Shown here: piece after piece, positions 33,665-42,251 of the stretch
How positions within the stretch are numbered: the stretch's first letter is position 1
Layout of the letters: every line of letters begins with the position of its first letter
Source: Deltaproteobacteria bacterium
GTDB lineage: Bacteria; Desulfobacterota; Desulfarculia; Desulfarculales; Desulfarculaceae
Length of the DNA stretch: 64,000 nucleotides
Direction: 5' to 3'
Assembly (NCBI GenBank): GCA_020444165.1
Contig: JAHLLK010000002.1
Span: 62,001 to 126,000, forward strand
Notes under the pieces: generated by a model
The model's database searches: none
Seen by the model: only the letters and a program-made list of their open reading frames with translations
What the model was told of the DNA's origin: nothing
Position numbers and translations under genes: made by a program

Positions 33665-33892
33665 TCCAGGCTGTTGACAACAGCCTGGAACGGGCCTGGG
33701 ACCCACCCCAAAAAGCCTCCGGCTTGTTGGGGGACCCCGGGTTGGCCCGCCGAAATGCGGTGACCTGTCAAGATCGTCGCATTTCGTGTCAGTTGGCAAA
33801 ATCACGGGGTCCCCGGCAAGCTTGGCTTGCTGGGGTGCAGTCGCACTTTTGCCAACTGACCGCTGACTAAGGCCAGGATGGCCTTTGTCAGC
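33665..33892 (-). repeat. Multi-hairpin element, copy D (full length, reverse orientation)
   Basis: On the plus strand: H5 33665-33689 (CCAGGCTGTTG / CAACAGCCTGG), H4 33691-33749 (CGGGCC / GGCCCG with a nested CCCC..AAGCC / GGCTT..GGGG hairpin), H3 33751-33786 (CGAAATGCG / CGCATTTCG), H2 33788-33860 (14-bp GTCAGTTGGCAAAA stem with a nested GGCAAGC / GCTTGC hairpin), H1 33862-33892 (GCTGAC..AAGGCC / GGCCTT..GTCAGC). It lies between divergent genes. Confidence 0.85.
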
Positions 33893-34012
33893 AATCTGAG
33901 AAAGCCCGCCTTTTTTCCCAAGGGGCTCCTAGACATGGCACAATAGCACCAACCGGGCGGGAGGGGCAAGCCGATTGCCCGGCTCGGCTGAAACCGCCAT
34001 GATGGAGGATAC

Positions 34013-36052
34013 TTGCCGTCTGCCGGCCGCGAAAAGGGCCTGAAGGTCCGTAGCGGGCAAAATACCTGGCCCCGCTGGGTTTGGGGCCTGCTGGCCGCGG
34101 CTGTGGCCCTCAGGCTGGGCTTCATGGCCGTGAGCCTGGCCGGGCTGCCGGCCACGACCGACGAGGCCATGCTGGTGTTGCAGGCCAAACAAGTGGCCCA
34201 GGGGGCCCGGCCCCTGCTGTTCCTGGCCCAGCCCTACTCCTTTCCCCTGGAGGCCTATCTGCACGCGCCCTTGGTGGGGGTGATGCCCCGCAACGCCTTT
34301 GGCGCGCGGTACTGGGAGTTCCTCCTGGGCCTGGCCAGCCTGGCCGGTTTGTGGTGGTTCGTGCGGCGCTGGGGACCCTGGCGCGAGGTATGGCCCGCCG
34401 CGGTTCTGATCCTGTTCCCCTCCACCTATCTGCTGTATTACCAAGCCGCCTATGCCGTGCCGTTGTACGGCCCGCCCTTGGCCCTGTGGACGGCTCTGTT
34501 GCTCTTGGCCCAAACCGCGGAGCGGGCCCGGCCCTGGCCGGGAGTGGGGGCCGCCCTGGCCGGGGGAGTGGCCGCGGGCCTGGCCCTGGCCGTGCACCTG
34601 GTCTCGGTGACCCTCTTGTTGCCCCTGGGCGTCCTGATCTGCCTGGGCCGGGACTGGCGGAGCGCCGTGGCCCGCACCCCGGCTTTTGCGGCCGGCCTGG
34701 CCCTGGGCGCGGCGCCATATTGGCTGGCCCTGTGGCGGGTGCCCGGGGCCTATCCCCAGTTGGCCCAACGCCGGGGCCTGGCCGCCATCTGGCAGCTGGA
34801 CCTCTCCGGGGTGACCGACCGCCTCCTGCCCGGGGTGTTGGGCATCGTGCCGCCCACTTTTCCGGACTTCAACCGAAACGTGGAGGTGCTGGCCTGGCTG
34901 GGCCCGCTGGCGGCGTGGCTGGCCCTGGCGGTGTTGGCCGCGGCCACGGTGGTGGCCCTCTTCCGGTTCCTGCGCCGCTCCTGGGCGGCGCGCTGGCCCC
35001 AGGTGGACCTGCCCCTGGCCTTGGCCGGCGCGGCCTGGCTGGGGCTGTTCACCTTCCTTATGAACACCCAGTCCAACTCCAACTCCTACCGCTACGTCCT
35101 GGTCCTGGTCTGGACCCTGCCCCTTTTGGGGGGCTGGCTCCACGGCCAGGCCCGGGGAGCCTGGCGCCGGGGGCTGGGCTGGTTGGCCCTGGGCTGGGTG
35201 GCGGCCAACCTGGTGGTGCTGGGCTGCACCCTGGCCGTGTGGCTGCGGCCGGACTTCGCGGCCGTGGACGCCAAGAGCCCCAGCCTGGCCCCGGCCATCC
35301 AGGCCTTGGAGCGGGCCGGCATCCGGCATTGCTTTGCCTCCTATTGGAGTTCCTACCGCCTCACCTTCCTCACCGACGAGCGGATAGTGTGCAGCCAGCC
35401 CTACAACCAGCGGTTCTGGGGCTGGCCCATCCCCTACTTCGCGGCCGTGGCGGCCGATCCCGCCGCGGTGTACGTGCTCACCACCCCGGACCAGTTCCCG
35501 GCCGCGGCCTTTGCCCAGGACCTCCGGCAGATGGGAGTGAGCGCCGCCACGGAAGAGGCCGGCGAGTACACCATCTTCCGCGATTTCCGCGAGGACCCGC
35601 CCGAGGGCCGGCTCCTGACCGCGGGGGAGTATCGGGTCACGGCCAGCCATTTCAACAAGACCGCGCCCCATCTCTATGACGGCGATCTGGTGAGCCAGTG
35701 GAAGAGCCGGGCCAGCCAGGTCGTGGGTATGAACCTGGTGGCGGAGTTCGACCGGCCCCGCACGGTGGACCGGGTGATCCTGCAGTACCACCACTACCCC
35801 CACGACCGCACGGCCGGTCTCCGGCTGGAGGCCCGGGAAGGCGAGGGCTGGCGGGTGCTCTTGCCCTTGGTGCCGGACCAGATCGACCCTTTTTACCTGT
35901 ACCGGGGCAAGCCCATCTACGGCGAGCCCTGCCAGACCCTGGTCTTTCCGCCCACCCGCACCCGGGCCCTGCGGCTCTCGGTGGCCGAGCCCCGCCCCCG
36001 GCGGAACTGGGCCCTGACCGAACTCATGGTGGAGGAGGTTCCCGGGGACTGA
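34013..36052 (+). CDS. GT-C type glycosyltransferase-like membrane protein with C-terminal beta domain
   Basis: 679 residues from a TTG start with GGAGGA 5 bases upstream. An N-terminal half with about ten membrane helices has the ArnT/PMT-like first-loop acidic motif (GLPATTDEAMLVLQAKQ), typical for enzymes that transfer sugars from polyprenyl-phosphate donors. The C-terminal 140 residues (EYRVTASHFNKTAPHLYDGD, then MNLVAEFDRPRTVDRVILQY, ending ALTELMVEEV) look like a discoidin-type carbohydrate-binding beta-sandwich in the periplasm. An overlapping 15-codon frame (ATG ATG, 33999) precedes the start in another phase. Acceptor unknown. Confidence 0.75.
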   Translation: MPSAGREKGLKVRSGQNTWPRWVWGLLAAAVALRLGFMAVSLAGLPATTDEAMLVLQAKQVAQGARPLLFLAQPYSFPLEAYLHAPLVGVMPRNAFGARYWEFLLGLASLAGLWWFVRRWGPWREVWPAAVLILFPSTYLLYYQAAYAVPLYGPPLALWTALLLLAQTAERARPWPGVGAALAGGVAAGLALAVHLVSVTLLLPLGVLICLGRDWRSAVARTPAFAAGLALGAAPYWLALWRVPGAYPQLAQRRGLAAIWQLDLSGVTDRLLPGVLGIVPPTFPDFNRNVEVLAWLGPLAAWLALAVLAAATVVALFRFLRRSWAARWPQVDLPLALAGAAWLGLFTFLMNTQSNSNSYRYVLVLVWTLPLLGGWLHGQARGAWRRGLGWLALGWVAANLVVLGCTLAVWLRPDFAAVDAKSPSLAPAIQALERAGIRHCFASYWSSYRLTFLTDERIVCSQPYNQRFWGWPIPYFAAVAADPAAVYVLTTPDQFPAAAFAQDLRQMGVSAATEEAGEYTIFRDFREDPPEGRLLTAGEYRVTASHFNKTAPHLYDGDLVSQWKSRASQVVGMNLVAEFDRPRTVDRVILQYHHYPHDRTAGLRLEAREGEGWRVLLPLVPDQIDPFYLYRGKPIYGEPCQTLVFPPTRTRALRLSVAEPRPRRNWALTELMVEEVPGD

Positions 36053-36074
36053 ACGCCGGGCGCCGGAAAACGAA

Positions 36075-36110
36075 AAACGCGGGGGCCTGGCGGGGCCCCC
36101 GCGTTTGTTT
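36075..36110. terminator. Bidirectional terminator between convergent genes
   Basis: AAACGCGGGGGCC (36075-36087) pairs with GGCCCCCGCGTTT (36094-36106), followed by GTTT on the plus strand and preceded by GAAAAA for the minus strand. It serves the glycosyltransferase and the LysM gene. Confidence 0.85.
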
Positions 36111-36140
36111 CTTGCGGGGAACAGAGAAGCCGGCGGGGGG

Positions 36141-36914
36141 CTACTTGTAGATGACCAAGTCCTGGCCCACCTTGATGACCGACTTGGGGCCCAGGTTGTT
36201 CCAGCGGGAGAGGTCTTGCAGGGAAACCTTGTAGCGCTGGGCCACGGTGAACAGGGTGTCGCCCTTCCGCACGGTGTAGACCATCTTCTTCACCTGGGGC
36301 CGGGCCGTGGACTTGGCCGGGGCCGCCTCCTGGCGGGGGGCCGGAGCGTCGGGCTTGGCCTGGGCCGCGGGAGCGGATTCCTGGCGGGGAGCCGGCGGCG
36401 CGGCCGCGGGGGAGCGCCCGTTCAGGTTTTCCACCCGGCCTTGCAGGGCCTGCACCTGGGCCGAGAGTTCGGCCACCTTGTTCACGGCGCCGGCCCGGCT
36501 GCGGACGGTCTTGATCTCGTCCTCCAGGGAAACCATGCGCAGCATCATGTCGCTGACGTCTTTTTCCAGCTTGGCCACCCGCTCGCCGGTGCCGCCGGGC
36601 ACCACGTTGGAAGACATGGGCGGTCCGCCCAGGGGTTCCGGGGTGGTGAGGAGGCTCCAGCCCGCCAGGAGGAGAGCCACCACCGAGAGGATCAGGGCCA
36701 GGAGGCTCAGGAAGCCGCCGCCGCGGCGTCCTCCGTTGTACCCGCCGCCGTAGGCCTGGTTGTCGTAGGTCTCGGCCTCGTACCCGCCGCTGTCCCGGGC
36801 CGGCTCCATGAAGGGCGGCGCCCCGGTGGCGCGGTGATGATCCTCCAGGTCCGGTTCGTGACCAAGGTCGATGCGAGGGCCCAAATCATCGAAGCCGGGA
36901 GTAGACATGCTCAT
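36141..36914 (-). CDS. LysM domain protein with membrane anchor and coiled coil
   Basis: 257 residues; a second ATG two codons later is an equally good start. Residues 1-65 are cytoplasmic and rich in Gly, Asp and Tyr. A membrane helix (LLALILSVVALLLAGWSLL) is followed by a coiled coil (RVAKLEKDVSDMMLRMVSLE), an Ala/Pro linker, and a C-terminal LysM domain (MVYTVRKGDTLFTVAQRYKV to VGQDLVIYK). It would bind peptidoglycan from the inner membrane and may hold a complex in the periplasm. No partner gene is adjacent. Confidence 0.87.
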   Translation of the reverse strand: MSMSTPGFDDLGPRIDLGHEPDLEDHHRATGAPPFMEPARDSGGYEAETYDNQAYGGGYNGGRRGGGFLSLLALILSVVALLLAGWSLLTTPEPLGGPPMSSNVVPGGTGERVAKLEKDVSDMMLRMVSLEDEIKTVRSRAGAVNKVAELSAQVQALQGRVENLNGRSPAAAPPAPRQESAPAAQAKPDAPAPRQEAAPAKSTARPQVKKMVYTVRKGDTLFTVAQRYKVSLQDLSRWNNLGPKSVIKVGQDLVIYK

Positions 36915-37073
36915 CCTTTTCCTGGGTTGGCGGGGACTCGCTTTTTTCCAGCCGCGGCCGTCCCCGGAGCCAGGGCGGGAATGGAAAATTAAATAGTGGT
37001 TATAGCATCAGGTGGGCGGCGTCTCAAGGCAAGCTTGCAAAGCCGGGCAGGACGAAAGCAACCCCGGCCGGGC

Positions 37074-37955
37074 TTATTGCCGGCCGATGAAGTCCGGCCG
37101 GAAGGCCTCGGCGGGCAGCGCCCGGGCCCGCTCCACCAGGGCCAAAAGGCGCTCGCGGTCCATGGGGAGCTGCCCGGCCAGGTCCAGGTAATTGGTGTAA
37201 TGATCGCTGGTCAGGGTCAGGGGCCCGTTCAGGTGGCGGAGGAGGAGGCCGGCCTCGGCCAGGACTTGGTGCACGCTGGCCAAGCTGAAGCGGCCGTGGC
37301 GGATCTGGTGGAGGAGCAGGGTGTTGACCTTGGGCACCAGGGTCCGGAGCCGCAGGGTCAGGGGTCCGGTCCGAGTTAGCTGGTTCAGCACCTCGGCCGT
37401 GGCCAGGGCATGCTCCCGGAAGAACTCCGGCCCGCCCAGGCCCAGAATGACGTAGAGGTTCAGTTCCAGGCCGGCGGTGAGCGCCAGGCGGCCGGCTCCG
37501 ATGGCCTCGGCCTGGGTGAAGCCCTTTTTCACGGCCGCAAGCACCGGGTCAAAGCCCGATTCCAGGCCCACGTGCACCCGGCTGAGCCCGGCCGCGGCCA
37601 GTTCGGCCAAGCCCGTGGGGCCGTGGGCGGCCAGGGAGGGGAAGCTGGCGTAGCTGGTGATGCGGGTGAGGCGGGGCAAAAGCTCCCGGGCCCGGACGCA
37701 GACCTGGGCCAAGTCGGCGGTGGGCATGGCCAGGGAGTTGCCGGCCGGCAGGAACAGGGTCCGCGCCCCGGGGAAATCCCGAGCCCCTTCGGCCAGGTCG
37801 GCCACGATCTCCGGCACGGGCCGTATGGCGAAGCGGGGGCCTTTTTTATAGACCAGGCAGAAGGTGCATTTGTTGTGGGGGCAGCCCAGGGTGGCTTGCA
37901 CCAAAAGGCTGTCGGCTTCGGACGGGGGGCGGTAGATGGGTCCCTGGTAGCGCAT
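37074..37955 (-). CDS. Radical SAM protein with C-x4-C-x2-C motif
   Basis: 293 residues. The cluster motif is CPHNKCTFC at residues 25-33, with four rather than three residues between the first cysteines, which is normal for this uncharacterised Elp3/MiaB-like subfamily (V-x-x-T-x-G-C-x-H-N-K-C-T-F-C). The core continues with TLFLPAGNSLAMPTADLAQV and HVGLESGFDPVLAAVKKG. The reaction is unknown. It is transcribed alone, divergent from the HDOD-kinase gene. Confidence 0.85.
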   Translation of the reverse strand: MRYQGPIYRPPSEADSLLVQATLGCPHNKCTFCLVYKKGPRFAIRPVPEIVADLAEGARDFPGARTLFLPAGNSLAMPTADLAQVCVRARELLPRLTRITSYASFPSLAAHGPTGLAELAAAGLSRVHVGLESGFDPVLAAVKKGFTQAEAIGAGRLALTAGLELNLYVILGLGGPEFFREHALATAEVLNQLTRTGPLTLRLRTLVPKVNTLLLHQIRHGRFSLASVHQVLAEAGLLLRHLNGPLTLTSDHYTNYLDLAGQLPMDRERLLALVERARALPAEAFRPDFIGRQ

Positions 37956-38072
37956 GGTATAGGGCTACCCCGCGGGCGGGCCGCCGTCAAGGCCAGGGGG
38001 AAAGGCATTGCTTTAGTGAGGGGTAAGTTGTTAACCTGCGGAGAGAAACTCTCCAGAAAAGCAGCTACGGCC

Positions 38073-39731
38073 ATGCAGGACATCCGCGAAGCACTATTGC
38101 ACAAAATCCTGGGGCGGGAGAACGCGCCCGGTCTGTCACCCCTGGTGGTGAAGCTGGTGGAGATGGCTTCCAGCGAGGAAGCCGGCATGGGCGATCTGGC
38201 CCAGGTCATCGAAAAGGACGCCGGGCTCACCACCCGTCTCTTGAGCCTGGTGAACAGCCCGGCCTTCCGGACCAGCCACGCCGAGATCACCAGCATTTCC
38301 CGGGCGGTGGTGATCATGGGCCTCCGGGAGATTCGGCTCATGGCCCTGGGCCTGAGCCTGCGGGACACCCTGCCCTTGAGCAAAGGCAGTCTGGATTATT
38401 ACGTTTTTTGGCGAGCTTCCCTGCACCGGGCGGTGTTGGCCCAGCTCACGGCCTCGCGTTTAGCCCTGGCTTGCGGGGAGGAAGCCTTTGTGGCCTCACT
38501 CCTGTTGGAGATGGGCCTGCCGATTCTTCTGCAGGCCTTGGAGCCGGAGCAGGCCGCGGGGTTCCCGGGGCTGGAGGCGCCGCTGTCCCGCCAGCTGGCC
38601 TGGGAGCGGGAGCATCTGGGCCTGGATCACCGCGAGGTGGGCAGCCTGCTCCTGGGGCGCTGGGGCCTGCCCGAGGTTTTCGGCCACTGCATGTGCCTGT
38701 GCGGCGAGGCGGCGGGCGACGGCACGCCGTTGGTGGCCGAGGTGGTGGACTTCGCCCGCCAGGCCACGGAGTCCCTGTTCTCGCCCCAGGTGAAGCTGAC
38801 CTCCATCCACGTGCAGGCCCAGCGCTGTTTTGGCCTGGAGGCTGAGGCGGTGAACCAGATCCTCGCCCTGGCCCTGGCCGAGGTGGGGCGGGCCGCCCAG
38901 ATGCTGGACATCAAGCTGGACCAGACTCAGGATCTTTTGGCGGTGATGGAGCAGGCCAACCAGGCGCTGTTGCGCATCAGCCAGGAGATCGGCCCCCACG
39001 TGGCCCGCATGACCCAGGCCGGGGAGGACCCGGGCGCCGGAACGAGGCAGGATCTCCGGCGCCAGGAAGAGACGGTGGTGAACACCCTGCAGGCGGTGGC
39101 CCATGAGATCAGGAACCCCCTGATGAGCGTGGGCGGCTTCGCCCGCCGCCTGGCCAAGCAACTGGAAGGGGAGAGCGCGGCCCAGAAGTACGTGCAGGTG
39201 ATCCTGGCCGAGGCCGGGCGGCTGGACCAGGTGCTGGCCGAGATGACCGCCCTGGCCGCGCCGTTCCAGCCGCATCCCGAGCCTTTGGACATGGGGGAGC
39301 TGTTGCAGCGGGTGGCGCGCTCTTTGGTGGACCGCCCGCCGGAGCATTTGGAATCGCCGTTGCCCGAGGTGGCCTTGCAGCCCTGGGACCAGCCGGTGCG
39401 TCTGGAGGCGGACCAGGAGGGCTTGCAACGCGCCTTCCGCTACATGGTGGGCTACACCGCGTTTTTGCAGAGCCTGGCCGGGCAGCGGGGGGCCTTGCGG
39501 CTCTACTTGCGGCGGGGGACGGCCAAGGCTACCATCAGCGTGTTCGGGCGCGGTCGGCCCTTGGACCGGGACGACGCGGCGCTGGCTTCCAAGGCCTTTG
39601 GCCCGGAGCTGGGCCTGGCCCAGGCGCGACGGGTGGTGGAGGCGCACGGCGGGGACCTGGTGCTGCGGGCAGTGCCGGCGGAGGAAGGGTTTTTGTTGAG
39701 CGCCCGCTTGCCGTTGGGCCCGGAGGCCTGA
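38073..39731 (+). CDS. HDOD domain fused to a degenerate histidine kinase
   Basis: 552 residues from ATG 38073. Residues 15-250 are an HDOD domain (LSPLVVKLVEMASSEEAGMG, then VIEKDAGLTTRLLSLVNSPA, then VVIMGLREIRLMALGLSL). Residues 335-550 look like a kinase: the H-box VAHEIRNPLMSVGGFARRL is intact, but the N-box region reads AFRYMVGYTAFLQSL without the metal-binding Asn, and G boxes are weak (FGRGRP, GPELGLAQARRVVEAHGG). It may have lost ATP binding and act as a dimerising sensor. It stands directly upstream of a cheW gene. Confidence 0.8.
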   Translation: MQDIREALLHKILGRENAPGLSPLVVKLVEMASSEEAGMGDLAQVIEKDAGLTTRLLSLVNSPAFRTSHAEITSISRAVVIMGLREIRLMALGLSLRDTLPLSKGSLDYYVFWRASLHRAVLAQLTASRLALACGEEAFVASLLLEMGLPILLQALEPEQAAGFPGLEAPLSRQLAWEREHLGLDHREVGSLLLGRWGLPEVFGHCMCLCGEAAGDGTPLVAEVVDFARQATESLFSPQVKLTSIHVQAQRCFGLEAEAVNQILALALAEVGRAAQMLDIKLDQTQDLLAVMEQANQALLRISQEIGPHVARMTQAGEDPGAGTRQDLRRQEETVVNTLQAVAHEIRNPLMSVGGFARRLAKQLEGESAAQKYVQVILAEAGRLDQVLAEMTALAAPFQPHPEPLDMGELLQRVARSLVDRPPEHLESPLPEVALQPWDQPVRLEADQEGLQRAFRYMVGYTAFLQSLAGQRGALRLYLRRGTAKATISVFGRGRPLDRDDAALASKAFGPELGLAQARRVVEAHGGDLVLRAVPAEEGFLLSARLPLGPEA

Positions 39732-39869
39732 GGCCCGGGTCCTGAGCGGCCTGGAATCAGTTGCGGTGAGGGCGGGGGGGCGGCGGTCCGCCGCGCACTG
39801 ATGTAACAACCTGTGACGCCTCTCGTTAGGTCCCCGCCAGCCGAAAGAGCTTATAACTGCATAGGTTGG

Positions 39870-39898
39870 TTGCGATGGGACTGAAATTTTGGCATAAT
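39870..39898 (+). promoter_or_regulatory. Sigma-70-type promoter candidate for cheW
   Basis: TTGCGA and CATAAT with a 17-base spacer, 42 bases upstream of the cheW start, within the most AT-rich part of the gap 39732-39939. Confidence 0.6.
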
Positions 39899-39939
39899 GG
39901 CTGTGCCAGTCCCCGCACATCACCGGGAGGAATCACGCC

Positions 39940-40455
39940 ATGGCCAATGCTACCGGAGCCGCCGTTCAAGGGGCGGACAGCCTCGCCGAGCGCATCGCAG
40001 GAAAATATCTAACTTTTGCTTTGGCCGAGGAAGAATACGGTTTGGAGATACTCCGGGTCCGGGAGATCATCGGGATGATGGAGATCACCCCGGTGCCCAA
40101 GACGCCGGAGTTTGTGCTGGGGGTGATCAACCTCCGGGGCAAGGTGATTCCGGTGATCGACCTGCGGCTGAAGTTCGGCCTGCCTTACAAAGACCCGGAT
40201 GAGCGCACCTGCGTGATCGTGGCCGAAGTGCAGCACGAGGGCAGCACGGTGCAGATGGGCATCGTGGTGGACCGGGTGAACGAGGTGGTGGACGTCAAGG
40301 CTTCCGACGTGGAGCCCACGCCCAGTTTCGGGGTGAGCCTGGACACCACCTTCATCCTGGGCATGGCCAAGGTGGGCGAAAAGGTCAAGATCCTCCTGGA
40401 CGTGGACCGGGTGCTCACCGGTTCGGAGATGTCGACCCTTTCCGCGGGCTTCTGA
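39940..40455 (+). CDS. cheW: CheW-type chemotaxis coupling protein
   Basis: 171 residues with the CheW core: YLTFALAEEEYGLEILRVRE, then GMMEITPVPKTPEFVLGVIN and LRGKVIPVIDLRLKFGLP, ending in the second barrel with MGIVVDRVNEVVDVKASDVE. It couples chemoreceptors to CheA at the membrane. GGGAGGAATC provides the ribosome site. No CheA or receptor gene lies nearby. The HDOD-kinase upstream and the distant stator operon may be functional partners. Confidence 0.93.
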   Translation: MANATGAAVQGADSLAERIAGKYLTFALAEEEYGLEILRVREIIGMMEITPVPKTPEFVLGVINLRGKVIPVIDLRLKFGLPYKDPDERTCVIVAEVQHEGSTVQMGIVVDRVNEVVDVKASDVEPTPSFGVSLDTTFILGMAKVGEKVKILLDVDRVLTGSEMSTLSAGF

Positions 40456-40520
40456 GCGAACCGACCGGGCCGACACTCCCGGCGGCCCGGGGGACGGTGC
40501 GAAAATGTGTTTTTCCTGAG

Positions 40521-40549
40521 GCGGCCTCGTGAGGGGCCGCTTTTGTTTT
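40521..40549 (+). terminator. Rho-independent terminator of cheW
   Basis: GCGGCC (40521-40526) pairs with GGCCGC (40535-40540) around TCGTGAGG, followed by TTTTGTTTT. Confidence 0.8.
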
Positions 40550-40649
40550 CGGGGACGGAAAGCGGAAGCCTGGAGGGCGCGAAACCGGGAAGACGACCCT
40601 GATAGCCCTCGGGAGGGCAACGCACCAGGCGGTTTGGTTTGGTCAGGGA

Positions 40650-41190
40650 AAAGAGCCTCCCTTCGGGAGCGCGGGGCGTGGGTGCGGAGGGTGGCCTGGC
40701 CCGACCCGCATCGCCAGCCGCGGCACGCTGCCCCGACACGATACGCCCGCCGCGGCACGCTGCCTTCGGGAGCGCGGGGCGTGGGTGCGGAGGGTGGCTT
40801 GTCCCGGCCCGCTACGCCCGCCGCGGCAACGCAGCTGACCCGCTATGCCCGCCGCGGCGATGCGGCCCCGTTCTTGGTAAATGCGAGCCTCCCTTCGGGA
40901 GCGCGGGGCCTGGGTGCGGAAGGGAGCCCCGCCCGACACGATAAGGGAGCCCAGGCACTGGGCCGCGGCCTGTTCTTGGTGGATACGAGCCTCCCTTCGG
41001 GAGCGCGGGGCCTGGGTGAGGAGAGTGGCCTCGCCCGACCCGCTATGCCAGCCGCGGCACGCGGCCCCGACACGATACGCCCGCCGCGGCACGCTGCCTT
41101 CGGGAGCGCGGGGCCTGGGTGCGGAGGGTGGCCTCGCCCGACCCGCTATGCCAGCCGCGGCACGCGGCCGGCGACGCGGCCTTGATGGGG
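40650..41190. repeat. Tandem array of about 103-bp GC-rich units
   Basis: The core CTTCGGGAGCGCGGGG recurs at 40661, 40764, 40893, 40995 and 41098, that is at spacings of 103, 129, 102 and 103 bases. Between the cores are repeated CCGCGGCACGC palindromes and CCCGACCCGCTATGCC. Long open frames through it on both strands are by-products of its composition. It fills most of the 780-base gap between cheW and the GNAT gene. Confidence 0.8.
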
Positions 41191-41236
41191 TGGGGGGGGT
41201 GGGGTAAAGTACCGGATGTTGTAATCCCGGTCGCTA

Positions 41237-42244
41237 ATGAGGATTGGCTTGGAGCTTTTGGCGCACGAGGGGGGAGAAGCCGCGGCGGACGCGCGGGCGC
41301 GTGGGCTGGCGGAGGCGTGGGCCTTTTTGGGCGACGCCTGGCCGGAGGTTCCCAGTGAGCGGCTGGCGCGGGAGGCCCTGGGGGGGCTGGCGCGGTGCGG
41401 CGCGGTGTGGACGCTCGGCGGGGAGCAGGGCGGCTGGGACTGGCTGGCCGGGCTGGAAACCCTGGCTTTTGACAGCCGGGTGTTCGGGCGGTCTCTGGGC
41501 CGGCTGGCGCCATTGTGGCACCGGCACGCCTGGCCGGGCGAGGGCCCGGCGGGGGCGGAGCTGGTGCGAGCGGCGGTGGCAGGGGCCTGGGAGCGGGGCC
41601 TGGAGGGCCTGACGGCGCGGGTGCCCTGCCGGGATTTCGCGGCGGGCGAGGCCCTGGAGGCCGCGGGTTTCCGGCTGCGGGACGTGAGCGTGGAGTGGGG
41701 CTTGGCGCTGGGCGGGGCGCGGCCGGGGCCGGGGAGCTTGCCCGAGGGCCTGGAGCTGGGAACGTGGCGGCCGGAGCAGGAAGAGGCCCTGGCCGATCTG
41801 GCGGCCCGGAGCTTCTGCAGCCTGGCGGACTACGCCGACCGTTTTGCCTTGGACCCCCGCTTGCGACCGGGCTGCCCGGCATTGTACCGCGAGTGGCTGG
41901 CCAACAGCCTGCACGGGGACCAGGCTGACCAGGTGTTGGTGCTGGCCCGGGGCGAGGATCCCGTGGGGTTTATCAGTTTGAAGCTTCCGCCGGCCGCGGG
42001 GACCGCGGCGGGGTGCGGCTGGGTGGCGCTGAACGCCTTGGAGCCGGCCTGGCGGGGGCGGGGATTGTATCATCATTTGCTGGCCCGGGGTCTGGGCTGG
42101 CTGGAGGAGCGGGGCGCGGCCCGGGCAAGGGTGCGCACCAAACTCAGCCAGGCCGCGGTGATCCGGGCTTGGAGCCGGCTGGGAGCCCGCCAGATCTCGG
42201 CCGACTACACCTTCCATCTCTGGCGGGACGACGCCAAGGAATGA
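41237..42244 (+). CDS. GNAT family acetyltransferase, WecD/RffC-like
   Basis: 335 residues. The N-terminal 160 residues are a diverged domain resembling the first half of dTDP-amino-sugar acetyltransferases. The C-terminal GNAT domain shows LGTWRPEQEEALADLAARSF and the acetyl-CoA loop ALEPAWRGRGLYHHLLARGL, followed by RVRTKLSQAAVIRAWSRLGA. It ends 7 bases before a nucleotide-sugar epimerase gene, so the pair probably makes and acetylates an amino sugar for surface polysaccharide. The ribosome site is weak; the start is uncertain by some codons. Confidence 0.8.
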   Translation: MRIGLELLAHEGGEAAADARARGLAEAWAFLGDAWPEVPSERLAREALGGLARCGAVWTLGGEQGGWDWLAGLETLAFDSRVFGRSLGRLAPLWHRHAWPGEGPAGAELVRAAVAGAWERGLEGLTARVPCRDFAAGEALEAAGFRLRDVSVEWGLALGGARPGPGSLPEGLELGTWRPEQEEALADLAARSFCSLADYADRFALDPRLRPGCPALYREWLANSLHGDQADQVLVLARGEDPVGFISLKLPPAAGTAAGCGWVALNALEPAWRGRGLYHHLLARGLGWLEERGAARARVRTKLSQAAVIRAWSRLGARQISADYTFHLWRDDAKE

Positions 42245-42251
42245 GGTCGCC

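Noticed and set aside
39889..39906. Sigma-54 promoter upstream of cheW
   Set aside because: TTGGCATAATGGCTGTGC resembles a -24/-12 element only loosely (no TTGCA at -12); the sigma-70 match is better.
40639..41207. Several 70-218 codon frames through the 103-bp array
   Set aside because: They exist on both strands and in several frames, a result of stop-poor GC repeats; no ribosome sites or motifs.
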